This document shows, piece after piece, positions 15,752-24,357 of a DNA stretch of 53,768 bases; positions within the stretch are counted from its first letter, which is position 1; each line of letters opens with the position of its first letter. The notes beneath the pieces were generated by a model. It saw nothing but the letters and a program-made list of their open reading frames with translations. It did not search any database and was not told the origin of the DNA. The position numbers were made by a program, and so were the translations under genes. The stretch comes from Oscillospiraceae bacterium (GTDB lineage: Bacteria > Bacillota > Clostridia > Oscillospirales > Ruminococcaceae), in the NCBI GenBank assembly GCA_009777835.1, contig WRKZ01000006.1, positions 1 to 53,768 of the forward strand, in the 5' to 3' direction.

Positions 15752-17482
15752 TTAATATTCGAAGCACTCATAATCTACACAATCGATACTATCGCAGAAG
15801 AAGCATGGGCCACAGTCGTAGTAGCAATCTTCTTGACCGCAGTCCGGACAATCGTAATCGTATTCGTAGCAGTCATAATAGCAGATATCGGAATCTTCAC
15901 CGCAGAGTGGGCAGGAATTGTAGTATCCGCCGTTCATGAATTCCAGATAGGTGCTGATTGTTTGGAACACGCTCAACCCCAGAATATCGTATCCGTCATT
16001 CTCGAAACTTTCGGTGATTTTGATGAGATTCGCCAGTAGGTCTTCGCTTAAATCGCTTGAGTCATCGTTTAACAAATCGATGCTGTTGCCGGAGTTGATT
16101 GTAGGTTTCGCTTTTCCGCTGAAGTTGTCTTTCCAGATGAGTTCCGCAGTACCGACTTTCACGCCGCCGAGGGTGAGTGAACCGGTGAAGCTGTCTGTTC
16201 TGTAAGACAATTCAATGCCTACACTTTCGGGAAGGTCGGAACCTTTAAACGAAATGCTGATATCGCCCGAGGTAGCGGTTACGTTTTTATAGTCGGCAGT
16301 GAAAGTGAAGTGTTCACGCCATTTCTCGTTTTCATCCATATCATTGAAGTCGATAATCAGAACACCGGTGGAAGAATCTCCGTCTTTTTCGCCGGAATTG
16401 CTGAAACGCATATACCCGTTTTTACCATCGTTATCTTCAATCAAGAATTCGCTGAAGTATTCGTCCTTGGTTTCATAGCCGGAAACGATGATTTTCACTT
16501 CGCCGTACACGTTTGAAAATTCACGTCTGATAATGTGAGAACCGCTGATGTAAACCACCATGGTCGCGATGGTTTCGGGTTCACGGTCTAAATTGGCGAG
16601 GAATTCTTCACCATCTTCAATTGCTTCGTCAAGGATTTCGTTGAGAAGCTCAACGTCAAATTCCGAAAACGGCATAGAGGTGTTGTAAACTTCAATAATG
16701 AAGTCCTTGATTTCTTTGTTTGAGCGGACTGCTTTTAAGAAAACCAATGCAAGTTCCGACAGGTTTTTCTCGTTTAGGTTGATTGTTGTTCTGTCGGTGG
16801 TGAATTTCGCCCCGTTCATTTCGATTTCGACATCTTCACGTACCCTTGCTTTGCTTACAAGCTCGAAATACTTGTCGAAAACGGCATCCGACAGGGATTG
16901 CAACGCTTCATCCGACGGGAAGTCAATCGTTTGCGCGGGCGAAGCCAAAGCAAAGTCCATCATTGACATCATGCCCATATCGCCGTAAATATCATCTGCT
17001 TTGATGGTCAGATACTTATCGAGTAACGCAGGAAGAGACATAATCAAGTCGTTTCCGTCGAGCCAGTAGTCGAGGGACAGCACTTCTTTCGAACCATTCA
17101 GATATGCCAGATTCAAGTAGCTTTTGCTGTCGGATTCAATTACCGCACCCAATTTCAGCGTAGTCGGATTGAGGGAATCTACGGGTGACATTCCCGAGCT
17201 TGCGAGGAGGTCGTTAATGTACTGTTCCGGGGTGAAAGTGAACGTGAGTTCACCGCTGCCGCCCGCAGAGCTGTCTAACATTCCCGAAAAAGTCGAATAA
17301 CCCGACAATCCGTTCTTGAGCAAAGCGCGTTCGGCTTTTTCATAGGAAACGTTTTCGCCGCTGTTCAGGTTGTCTTCCACGTCGGTGGATTTGTTTTTGC
17401 AGGCTGCCATTCCCGCAATCATGGCGAGGGTGGTCATAATTGCGATGAGTGTACGCATTACGGTTTTGTGATTTGTTTTCAT
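15752..17482 (-). CDS. Lipoprotein with cysteine-rich acidic C-terminal tail, unknown function
   Basis: 576 residues. A signal peptide with lipobox GMAAC (Cys at ~28) predicts surface anchoring. The central ~450 residues are rich in Ser/Asp/Leu with beta-sheet character and resemble uncharacterised clostridial lipoproteins. The last ~50 residues contain 12 Cys spaced by Asp, Glu and Tyr (CPLCGEDSDICYYDC and similar), unlike the rest of the protein. The start is ATG 17482 because AAGGAGA lies just upstream; the earlier ATG at 17497 precedes that site. It is expressed from a consensus promoter sitting inside a dyad. Confidence 0.75.
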   Translation of the reverse strand: MKTNHKTVMRTLIAIMTTLAMIAGMAACKNKSTDVEDNLNSGENVSYEKAERALLKNGLSGYSTFSGMLDSSAGGSGELTFTFTPEQYINDLLASSGMSPVDSLNPTTLKLGAVIESDSKSYLNLAYLNGSKEVLSLDYWLDGNDLIMSLPALLDKYLTIKADDIYGDMGMMSMMDFALASPAQTIDFPSDEALQSLSDAVFDKYFELVSKARVREDVEIEMNGAKFTTDRTTINLNEKNLSELALVFLKAVRSNKEIKDFIIEVYNTSMPFSEFDVELLNEILDEAIEDGEEFLANLDREPETIATMVVYISGSHIIRREFSNVYGEVKIIVSGYETKDEYFSEFLIEDNDGKNGYMRFSNSGEKDGDSSTGVLIIDFNDMDENEKWREHFTFTADYKNVTATSGDISISFKGSDLPESVGIELSYRTDSFTGSLTLGGVKVGTAELIWKDNFSGKAKPTINSGNSIDLLNDDSSDLSEDLLANLIKITESFENDGYDILGLSVFQTISTYLEFMNGGYYNSCPLCGEDSDICYYDCYEYDYDCPDCGQEDCYYDCGPCFFCDSIDCVDYECFEY

Positions 17483-17547
17483 AATCTTCTCCTTCATAAT
17501 AAAAAAATTCTGTGTTGTTCGGGTGATTCGGGTGAAAGTAAACCAGA

Positions 17548-17597
17548 TTTACCCGCCTTTATGCTACTATCATAACATAATATGCGGGTAAAGTCAA
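17548..17597 (-). promoter_or_regulatory. Promoter of the Cys-rich lipoprotein gene with flanking dyad
   Basis: On the minus strand TTGACT (17592-17597) and TATGAT (17569-17574) are 17 bases apart. A perfect 9-bp inverted repeat (17548-17556 and 17584-17592) is centred on the -10 element, with a nested TTATG/CATAA pair inside. This fits a repressor operator. Confidence 0.75.
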
Positions 17598-17652
17598 GAG
17601 AGATTTAATTACAATTTTATTACAAAATTACGTGTTTCTTGATTTTTTCGGA

Positions 17653-18105
17653 CTATAAATCCTCACTTCGGAGTTCGGATATAAACCCGACAAAACTCTC
17701 GATATCGGCAAACTCACGATACACGCTCGCGAATCTCACGTACGCAACATGGTCGATTTCTTTGAGTTTCATCATAACAAGCTCCCCGATTTTGTCGGAT
17801 GTGACTTCACGTTGCAAGTTGTTCTTGAAATGCGTTTGAATCCCATCAACTATGTTTTCGATGGTCTTTAATTTTACCGGGCGTTTGGTTGTCGCCCGAC
17901 AGATTCTCTCGATTAGCTTTCTGTTATCGAACGGTTCAATCGTGCCGTCTTTCTTTGCTACCATAACCGGAATATCTTCGATGATTTCAAACGTCGTGAA
18001 TCTCTCGCTACAACGGAGACATTCTCTTCTGCGGCGAATCTTGCTGTCAGCAGGACGTGAGTCTACGACTTTGCTGTCATTATGACTGCATTTCGGACAT
18101 AACAT
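17653..18105 (-). CDS. nrdR: Transcriptional repressor NrdR
   Basis: 150 residues. The N-terminal zinc ribbon is CPKC...CLRC (Cys 3, 6, 31, 34). An ATP-cone domain follows (~49-139) with VAKKDGTIEPFDNRKL. NrdR represses ribonucleotide reductase genes according to dATP/ATP. Start ATG 18105 gives the family's MLCPKC-type N-terminus and has a G-rich ribosome-binding site; upstream codons are excluded. Its promoter contains tandem NrdR-box-like palindromes, indicating autoregulation. No nrd structural genes lie in the window. Confidence 0.95.
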   Translation of the reverse strand: MLCPKCSHNDSKVVDSRPADSKIRRRRECLRCSERFTTFEIIEDIPVMVAKKDGTIEPFDNRKLIERICRATTKRPVKLKTIENIVDGIQTHFKNNLQREVTSDKIGELVMMKLKEIDHVAYVRFASVYREFADIESFVGFISELRSEDL

Positions 18106-18135
18106 ACATAATCCCCCTTTTATTTCTCGCTCAAA

Positions 18136-18189
18136 ACACACATATAGCCCCTATTCGATAAGTATATCACAATATATAGAGAATTTCAA
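18136..18189 (-). promoter_or_regulatory. nrdR promoter with two NrdR-box-like sites
   Basis: On the minus strand TTGAAA (18184-18189) and TATACT (18161-18166) are 17 bases apart. The spacer contains CACAATATATAG (18168-18179 as read on plus), a close match to the core of the NrdR box. A weaker match lies at 18136-18147. The centres are ~32 bp apart, about three helical turns, the spacing known for NrdR box pairs. The -35 overlaps the stop codon of the upstream gene. Confidence 0.75.
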
Positions 18190-18977
18190 GGCTTTTCCAA
18201 CAATTTCTTCAAAAAATTTACAGAATCCGACAATTCCGAATACTCGCCGTAATTATCACGGTATAATTCCACCACTGCACTGCCTTTAAACTCGACTTGT
18301 TTCAGCTCATCGAAGAATAACGCAAAATCGAAGTTGCCTTTGCCGAGCGGGAGACAGTCGTGTTCTTCATCTGCATCGCTTAAATGAAGGTGTGTGATTT
18401 TGTCTTTGAGTCTTCGTACGATTTCTGACGGTTCAAGTCCTGAACGCCGCGCCTGTTTTATATCAAGGGTGAATTTGACTGAGTCTCCCAGGGTGCATGC
18501 CAGTTTCTCGAGGAAGTCTACGCTTCCGCTTTTGCAGTAGCAGACGTTTTCTTGAATGACCGTGATGTTCTGTTGCCGTCCGGCTTGAATCAAATTGCCG
18601 AGACGTTCTATGTAGCACTCGTCGGAGCATTTCGCGCTTTTGATTGCGCCGTGAATCACGAACAGTGCGTTTTCGCCGCCTAATCGGTTAATCAGGTCGA
18701 AATAATGCCGATACAAGTCCATGATTTCATTCACACGACGGTCGTAGGACGAAAACAGGAACAGCGTTTCCATCGGTGTCGAAAACGGGTGTGCCGCAAC
18801 GAGTTTCATGTCGTATTCTCTGATTGTGTTTTGCATATGCGCAAAAACCTCCCCCTCCAGTTCGTTGACGCTGTTGAGGAAGATTTCTACGTTTTTCACG
18901 CCGAGTTTCGCGACTTCTAACAGTGCGTCTTCGGTGTGTAAAGGATATAATGAAGCGGTAGAAATGCCGATTTTCAT
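18186..18977 (-). CDS. Sugar phosphate isomerase/epimerase-like TIM barrel
   Basis: 263 residues of the xylose-isomerase-like/AP-endonuclease-2 fold. It begins MKIGISTASLYP. Metal-site candidates are VIQENV (Glu), FTLDIKQARRSG (Asp), HLHLSD (His) and VVELYRDN (Glu). These fit an isomerase/epimerase of unknown substrate. It follows two very small genes in the secDF-led minus-strand run. Confidence 0.8.
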   Translation of the reverse strand: MKIGISTASLYPLHTEDALLEVAKLGVKNVEIFLNSVNELEGEVFAHMQNTIREYDMKLVAAHPFSTPMETLFLFSSYDRRVNEIMDLYRHYFDLINRLGGENALFVIHGAIKSAKCSDECYIERLGNLIQAGRQQNITVIQENVCYCKSGSVDFLEKLACTLGDSVKFTLDIKQARRSGLEPSEIVRRLKDKITHLHLSDADEEHDCLPLGKGNFDFALFFDELKQVEFKGSAVVELYRDNYGEYSELSDSVNFLKKLLEKP

Positions 18978-19049
18978 AAAGGTTACTCTGACCTCTCCAC
19001 TTTTTTGGGGTTCAAGGAGTTGGATTTACAGTGAGATGAAGCGCAACTC

Positions 19050-19232
19050 CTACTTACCGATTGAGCGTTTATACGCTTCGATTTCCGCTGTTACGGCATC
19101 TACGTCTTCTTTATTCATGGATGCTTTGGCACTGGCGATTGCCGCCTTAATATCACCGCCAAGTGCTTCGATTGCCATAAGATTCGACAGGTTCTTCTTG
19201 TCATTGTTGATTATTTCCGATGAATCAGCCAT
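19050..19232 (-). CDS. Small helical protein, paralogue of its upstream neighbour
   Basis: 60 residues, predicted all-helical. It shares the pattern GGD...AIASAKASMNKEDVDAV...YKRS with the 62-residue product of 19235-19423. The ATG is two bases after that gene's stop with AGAGG upstream, so translation is coupled. I do not recognise the family. Confidence 0.65.
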   Translation of the reverse strand: MADSSEIINNDKKNLSNLMAIEALGGDIKAAIASAKASMNKEDVDAVTAEIEAYKRSIGK

Positions 19233-19234
19233 GA

Positions 19235-19423
19235 TTAAGACCTCTTTATTTTATTGCTTTTTTCCCATTCTTTGAACCTGTTTTTTACTGCTTCGATATC
19301 CTCTTTATCCATTTTTGCTTCCGCTTTTGCAATGAGGACATCTACTCCCCCCGTGACCCTTGCCAGATAAAGGTCGAACAAGTCTTCTTTTACTTCAATA
19401 CGTGTTTCCATTTGATTAGCCAT
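19235..19423 (-). CDS. Small helical protein, first of a tandem paralogous pair
   Basis: 62 residues. The central block GGVDVLIAKAEAKMDKEDIEAVKNRF matches its downstream neighbour at about 40% of positions by eye. It is preceded by AAAGGGGG and lies 25 bases after the secDF stop. The tandem pair appears to come from an old gene duplication. The function is unknown; position suggests a link to the Sec export operon. Confidence 0.65.
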   Translation of the reverse strand: MANQMETRIEVKEDLFDLYLARVTGGVDVLIAKAEAKMDKEDIEAVKNRFKEWEKSNKIKRS

Positions 19424-19448
19424 GACTCTACCCCCTTTATACGGTTTC

Positions 19449-21827
19449 TTACTTCTTTGATTTCGTACGGTTCTGCCATACCGCCCAGAATGGGCCTACC
19501 GTGTACAGCGAGGTTATGAACCCGGCAATGAGTCCGATTAACAACGGCAGTGCGAAGGTCAACATGGAACCCACCCCTGCTACTACAGCAATTACACTGA
19601 TTACGAGCATCGCCGTGCAGGTAGTAATCGAAGTGTTGAGCGAACGTGCAAAGGATTGCCCTACGCTTTTATTCACGAGTTCGTTGTAGCCCAGTTTCTT
19701 CCCGTAGAGTTGCTTATTCTCGCGGATTCGGTCGAAGACAACGATTGTATCGTTAATCGAGTAGCACAGAATCGTCAGTACCACAGCCATGAAGTTGGCG
19801 TTAATCGGGAATCGGAAAAACACGAACGTAGAGAAGACAATCAGTACGTTAATCATGAGTGTCAACAGTGAGAATGCACCCGCCGACCATCCGCTAATCG
19901 CCTTGAATCGTAATGCGATATACACCATCAGTACCACGAATGAGAATATTACCGCAACCAGGCACTTCATAAAGAATGAGTGACCCATGCGCGGATTCAC
20001 GTCTTGCGAACCCAGCAGATTCAGGTTGTTATCAGGGAATGCCTCTTCAAGTGACTGAGTGAGTTCGCGCTGAACCTCAACAGTCAGCCCTTGAGCCGAT
20101 GAGAATTCAACCGTAATCGTCTTATCTGTTCCGCCGATTGCAGTCCCGGTGTTGACGTTTACCAACCCGCGATTGAGTTCTTCGACCTTTCCCTTAACCG
20201 CCGATGTGTTAATTTCGCCTTCATAGGTGTAGTTGAGGATTGTTCCCCCTCTAAACTCTATAGCGACCGGCAACTTTATAATCAGCGACATTGAAACAGC
20301 GAGGGTAATCAGTATAATCGGCGCAACGAGGAATTTCTTCCGTGCGGCAACGGCATCAAACACAGACTTTGACTTGTCTTTCTGTTTTTGTTCATCGTTC
20401 TTGTAAGCACCATATAAAGTCGGTTTGCGGAGTGTTTTATACTTCACCGCCGAGTAGGTCATAAGTCTTGAAGCGAATACACCGAAGACGAAGTTCAGAA
20501 CCGAACCGATAATCAGCGTGAAACCGAACGCATAAATCGAACCTTCCGCGCTTGGGCCGAATGCGAAGAAAATCGGCGAAAGAATGGTCGTGGCGAAACT
20601 GCCCGGGCTACCGAAAGCCCCCATCAGCACAAACGCAACGATGATAACCGTGACGTTTCCGTCGAAGATAGCCGAGAACGCACGTTTATATCCCGATTGT
20701 ACAGCACCGTCAAGCGTTTTCCCGGAGCGGAGTTCTTCTTTTATACGTTCCGATGTGATTATATTAGCATCGACCCCCATTCCGAGTGAGAGGATAATCC
20801 CCGCAATTCCCGGAATAGTCAGTGTGAAACTGTCCGAACCGCCCAGGAATGCTTCCCCGAAGAATCCCGAAATAATTGCCAACATAGCGAAGAGTTGCCC
20901 CGTAAGTCCCACCACGGCAATCGCGCCGAGGATTTTGTAGCGGATAATCATCATTATCGCTATAATAGCGAAGGTGATTATTCCCGCATAGACCATAGCA
21001 TCCCGCGCACCTTCCCCCATAGAGGGGTTAATCACGCTGAAACTGTCGGTTTTGAGTGCGAAAGGCAAAGCACCGCCGTTGATTTTGTTCGCCAGGTCGC
21101 GGGCTTCTTCCAGTTCGAAGCCGCCACTACCGCCGCCGGTAATAGTCGCCACACCGCCTGTAATCTGGCTTCTCACCTGTGGGGCAGAGAACGAAACATC
21201 GTCCATCCAAATTGAAATAACCCCTTGTTGCGGCGCGAGTCTTCCCGTTGCTTCGGCAAACTTTGCTTCACCCGAGCTTTCGAGTTCGAGTACCACTACG
21301 TATTCATCTTGATAGTCCACGAAAGCCCGCTTTACATCTCTGCCTTCGAGAACCTGCGGCAGAAACAGATATTCAACCGGATTGACGGGATTTCCCAAGA
21401 AATCACGTTCAACGTCGCCTTCTCTGAAAGATAATGCCGCCATTTCGCCCAGCTCATCAACTGCTTTTTCCGGGTCGAAACTCGTATCCGATGCTTGCCA
21501 CGGGAACCGCACGTTTATACGGCGGGTGGCATAGTCGGTATAGACTTCATGTTCGGTGATGTTCCGCGAAAGCAGACGTACTTTTATGATTGATTCTGCG
21601 GCAATCATGTCTTCTTCGGTGATTTCACCTTCATAATCTTCCGGCGGGGTGAAGGTCACGTCAACCCCTCCCCTTATGTCTATTCCCCAGCGAATGTCTT
21701 CTACACTTTTCACCCAGACTGATGTGTTGTCACCGTAATAGGTCGAGACCCCGAACAGATTCAAGGCAGCGAACGCCAGAATCGACAATGCGATTATAAA
21801 AACCACCGGTTTCTTTATATTTTTCAA
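19449..21827 (-). CDS. secDF: Fused protein translocase subunit SecDF
   Basis: 792 residues. The SecD half has the P1 motif DIRGGVDVTF at ~48-58, the extracytoplasmic head and the MGVDANIITSERIKEEL motif near residue 360. The SecF half (from ~490) has IEFRGGTILNYTY and CYSINDTIVVFDRIREN. Each half has six predicted TM helices. It uses the proton gradient to pull exported proteins outward. The start is TTG 21827 with GGAGTG upstream. The fused form is common in Firmicutes. It is separated from yajC by the cyclophilin and GH5 genes. Confidence 0.95.
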   Translation of the reverse strand: MKNIKKPVVFIIALSILAFAALNLFGVSTYYGDNTSVWVKSVEDIRWGIDIRGGVDVTFTPPEDYEGEITEEDMIAAESIIKVRLLSRNITEHEVYTDYATRRINVRFPWQASDTSFDPEKAVDELGEMAALSFREGDVERDFLGNPVNPVEYLFLPQVLEGRDVKRAFVDYQDEYVVVLELESSGEAKFAEATGRLAPQQGVISIWMDDVSFSAPQVRSQITGGVATITGGGSGGFELEEARDLANKINGGALPFALKTDSFSVINPSMGEGARDAMVYAGIITFAIIAIMMIIRYKILGAIAVVGLTGQLFAMLAIISGFFGEAFLGGSDSFTLTIPGIAGIILSLGMGVDANIITSERIKEELRSGKTLDGAVQSGYKRAFSAIFDGNVTVIIVAFVLMGAFGSPGSFATTILSPIFFAFGPSAEGSIYAFGFTLIIGSVLNFVFGVFASRLMTYSAVKYKTLRKPTLYGAYKNDEQKQKDKSKSVFDAVAARKKFLVAPIILITLAVSMSLIIKLPVAIEFRGGTILNYTYEGEINTSAVKGKVEELNRGLVNVNTGTAIGGTDKTITVEFSSAQGLTVEVQRELTQSLEEAFPDNNLNLLGSQDVNPRMGHSFFMKCLVAVIFSFVVLMVYIALRFKAISGWSAGAFSLLTLMINVLIVFSTFVFFRFPINANFMAVVLTILCYSINDTIVVFDRIRENKQLYGKKLGYNELVNKSVGQSFARSLNTSITTCTAMLVISVIAVVAGVGSMLTFALPLLIGLIAGFITSLYTVGPFWAVWQNRTKSKK

Positions 21828-21870
21828 TTTGCTTTTACACTCCGTTTCTTGATGATTCTTGTATTACTCT

Positions 21871-21903
21871 GCAGGACGAGCAAAGCTCGCTCTTTGGTAC
21901 TGC
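21871..21903. repeat. Short nested palindrome between the GH5 and secDF genes
   Basis: CGAGC-AAA-GCTCG (21877-21889) is framed by GCAG (21871-21874) and CTGC (21900-21903). It resembles REP-like elements with an AAA loop (compare 2450-2470 and 48492-48511). The rest of 21828-21955 holds no gene. Confidence 0.5.
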
Positions 21904-21955
21904 AATTTTCACAAAACATTATACGTCAAAAAATCCGATAAGTCAACCCTTAATT

Positions 21956-23326
21956 TTAATCTCGTGTTTGATTTTCCATAATTGCGTCGATTATTTCCGG
22001 AAAGATAAACACGTTATAATGCCGATTCAAAAGTCCGAAATGTTCCCTGTCGGGGCGTTCGTCCGAATAAAACAGACCGTTATCCCACCAGTAGCACGGG
22101 ATTTCCGATTCTGCTGCTTTCCCGAAGTAGTATCCCGCCCAATCAACCCGCGCTTGAAGATTTCCGCGGCGGTCAACCGCCCCGGTCTCGCCGAGGATTA
22201 CCGGAATCCCTTTATCGATGAATCTGCTTTGCAGCCGTTCGAAAACCCAGTCGATTTCATCGGTGTCATGGGTTTCGGAAGGATTCCACTGCGCGCTCCC
22301 CTTGTCTCTCAAAGCGAAGCTGTGCGGGGTGTACGCATGAATCGATGCGATTACCTTGTTGTCATTGCCTGCAATCGTCGAGAAACCGCGAGAAAGTGCT
22401 TCGACTGCCGCCGACTCCGCGCTCGCCGCATAGGTTGGGACTAACAGATGCCGATTAGCGTTCCGTCCGCCGGAAGCACGTACGGTTTCAACAAAAACCT
22501 TGTTCAGACGATTAACCGCACGATGTTCGCCGGATGTTCCGCCCTGCCATTCCGCGTCCGAACCGATGGTTCGCGGTTCATTCATTCCCTCGAAAAGCAG
22601 TTTCTCGTTATAATCGGCGAATCTCTCGCTGATTTGCTTCCAGACTGCCGTGAGTTGTGCTTCCGTCTGTTCGATGTTCTTTTCGTCGAGTAACAGCCAC
22701 GTTTCATGATGTGTGTTGAGGATACAATACATATCGAGTGACATGACATAACCGACGACTTCTTCCACCCGGTCGAGCATCTCAGGTTCGATTATATAAT
22801 CCGGCGCACCCCCGGTGCGAAATCCCCACGAAACGGGAATCCTGATTGAATCAAACCCGGTTTCTTTCACTGCATGGAGCATTTCGTAGGTTGTTTGCGG
22901 ATTCCCCCATGCTGTTTCGGAATTCGGCGCATCAAACGTGTTTCCGAGATTCCAGCCGGTCTTGATTTCTTTCAACAGTTCCCACGATGAAATGTTGCGC
23001 ATTCCATGTTCTGACGGAACATACGGAGTATATTCCAACATTTCCGGTGCAGGGAGTTCTTCGCCGATAATTTCGCCCAGTCTGTCGTTAGGGCTGTAAC
23101 GTTCGGTTGAAACGGTTGAAACGGCTGAAACTGCCGAAGTTTCGGCAGTTGTGATTTCTCCGGTCGTGATTTCCCCGGTGGTTTCGGTATAATCACCGTC
23201 TTGATTCTGCGGGACACAACCGGACACGCTCAACATAAAGAGTCCGCACAATATCCACAATATCAAGGAGGTGAAAGCGAGTGGTTTACGTTTACTCGTT
23301 TTATTTGTTTTATTTGTTTTATTCAT
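21956..23326 (-). CDS. Glycoside hydrolase family 5 endoglucanase, lipoprotein
   Basis: 456 residues. The lipoprotein signal ends LSVSGC, so the enzyme is predicted to be tethered to the outer face of the membrane. The GH5 catalytic domain (~115-456) starts GWNLGNTFDAP. It carries the acid/base Glu in GMNEPRT (~248), NTHHETW, and the nucleophile Glu in ILGETGA (~379). The motifs are closest to GH5_4-type cellulases or xyloglucanases. Start ATG 23326 overlaps the cyclophilin stop; an upstream ATG at 23377 is possible and neither has a strong ribosome-binding site. The first codons are three 9-bp repeats encoding Asn-Lys-Thr. Confidence 0.88.
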   Translation of the reverse strand: MNKTNKTNKTSKRKPLAFTSLILWILCGLFMLSVSGCVPQNQDGDYTETTGEITTGEITTAETSAVSAVSTVSTERYSPNDRLGEIIGEELPAPEMLEYTPYVPSEHGMRNISSWELLKEIKTGWNLGNTFDAPNSETAWGNPQTTYEMLHAVKETGFDSIRIPVSWGFRTGGAPDYIIEPEMLDRVEEVVGYVMSLDMYCILNTHHETWLLLDEKNIEQTEAQLTAVWKQISERFADYNEKLLFEGMNEPRTIGSDAEWQGGTSGEHRAVNRLNKVFVETVRASGGRNANRHLLVPTYAASAESAAVEALSRGFSTIAGNDNKVIASIHAYTPHSFALRDKGSAQWNPSETHDTDEIDWVFERLQSRFIDKGIPVILGETGAVDRRGNLQARVDWAGYYFGKAAESEIPCYWWDNGLFYSDERPDREHFGLLNRHYNVFIFPEIIDAIMENQTRD

Positions 23327-24032
23327 GGGTGTGAATCGTAACGCTCTCAATTGAGATTTCTTTTGTCGGGCGGTCATTAGCCCCGGTTTTCACCGATGAA
23401 ATCGCATCGACCACATCGAAACCTTCAAGCGTCTGCCCGAAAACGGTGTAACCGCCGTCGAGACCGGTGTATCCGTTCTTGTTGTTCACGATATAGAACT
23501 GCTGTGAATTATACTGCGGCCCCGCATTCGCCATAGCGAGTGCACCGTAGATATGCGAAGCGTGTTCGGAGGGTTCAATCGAGAAATAGTCCTTGTAATT
23601 GGGGTCGCCCATTCCGTCCCCGAAAGGTGAGCCGCCTTGAAGCATAAAGTTCGGGATAATCCTGTGAATGAGTTTGCCTTCATAATATCCGCTTTCCGCC
23701 AGATTAATGAAGTTGGCTACTGCAATCGGCGCAACCTCGGGAAACAGTTTGATTTTGATTTCGCCGAAATCCTTAACCGTAATCACCGTGTATTTATCTC
23801 CGGGTTCGAGTTTTACCACACCGCCGACGTTGCCGATGATTCTGTCGGGATTAATTTCTTTTGATTCGCCTTCCGATTTGCTTGCACCCGACGTTCCTCT
23901 TGTGTTACCTTGCGCCTCGGGGCTGACCGAAGGGTCTTCTTCGCATGCCGCCAAAGCGAACAGCATTGTTCCCGCAACTAATGCGGATAAAAACTTCTTG
24001 ATTCGTTTTGTTTTGGCTTTATACATCGTCAT
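23319..24032 (-). CDS. Peptidyl-prolyl cis-trans isomerase, cyclophilin type, lipoprotein
   Basis: 237 residues. A lipobox (FALAAC) predicts anchoring on the extracytoplasmic side, where it would assist folding of secreted proteins. The cyclophilin domain (~70-237) carries KLIHRIIPNFMLQGG, GALAMANAG, NSQQFYI and YTVFGQTLEG. Start ATG 24032 is chosen by the GGACGG-like site. The gene overlaps yajC by 14 bases at its start and GH5 by 8 bases at its end. Confidence 0.92.
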   Translation of the reverse strand: MTMYKAKTKRIKKFLSALVAGTMLFALAACEEDPSVSPEAQGNTRGTSGASKSEGESKEINPDRIIGNVGGVVKLEPGDKYTVITVKDFGEIKIKLFPEVAPIAVANFINLAESGYYEGKLIHRIIPNFMLQGGSPFGDGMGDPNYKDYFSIEPSEHASHIYGALAMANAGPQYNSQQFYIVNNKNGYTGLDGGYTVFGQTLEGFDVVDAISSVKTGANDRPTKEISIESVTIHTHE

Positions 24033-24354
24033 GTACCGTCCTATTTTCAATAATATGAGATTTCAAAACGCGAATCCGCGTTTTATCTCCGCCTGTTTCG
24101 ATTACAATCGCTTCAGAGTCGGGCTTGGAATCGATTACCCGTCCGATAATCCCGCCTGAAGTCACCACTTCGTCTGCGATTTGAATACTCGAGAGCATTT
24201 CTGTCATTCTTTCTTTGCGCTTTTTCTCCGGGCGGAGTAAAATGAAGTAGAACAACACAATCATCAACCCGAAAGGCAACGCTAACTGCAACAGCGCAGC
24301 AGTAGGACTCGGCTGAAGTTCAGCAGCGTCCGCCAGTAAAACTTGAAAATCCAT
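24019..24354 (-). CDS. yajC: Sec translocon accessory subunit YajC
   Basis: 111 residues. A single N-terminal TM helix (~22-42, LQLALPFGLMIVLFYFILL) is followed by RPEKKRKERMTEMLSSIQIADEVVTSGGIIGRV, the YajC signature. It associates with SecDF at the translocon. It is the first full gene of a minus-strand run that includes the cyclophilin, GH5 and secDF. Confidence 0.93.
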   Translation of the reverse strand: MDFQVLLADAAELQPSPTAALLQLALPFGLMIVLFYFILLRPEKKRKERMTEMLSSIQIADEVVTSGGIIGRVIDSKPDSEAIVIETGGDKTRIRVLKSHIIENRTVHDDV

Positions 24355-24357
24355 TTA

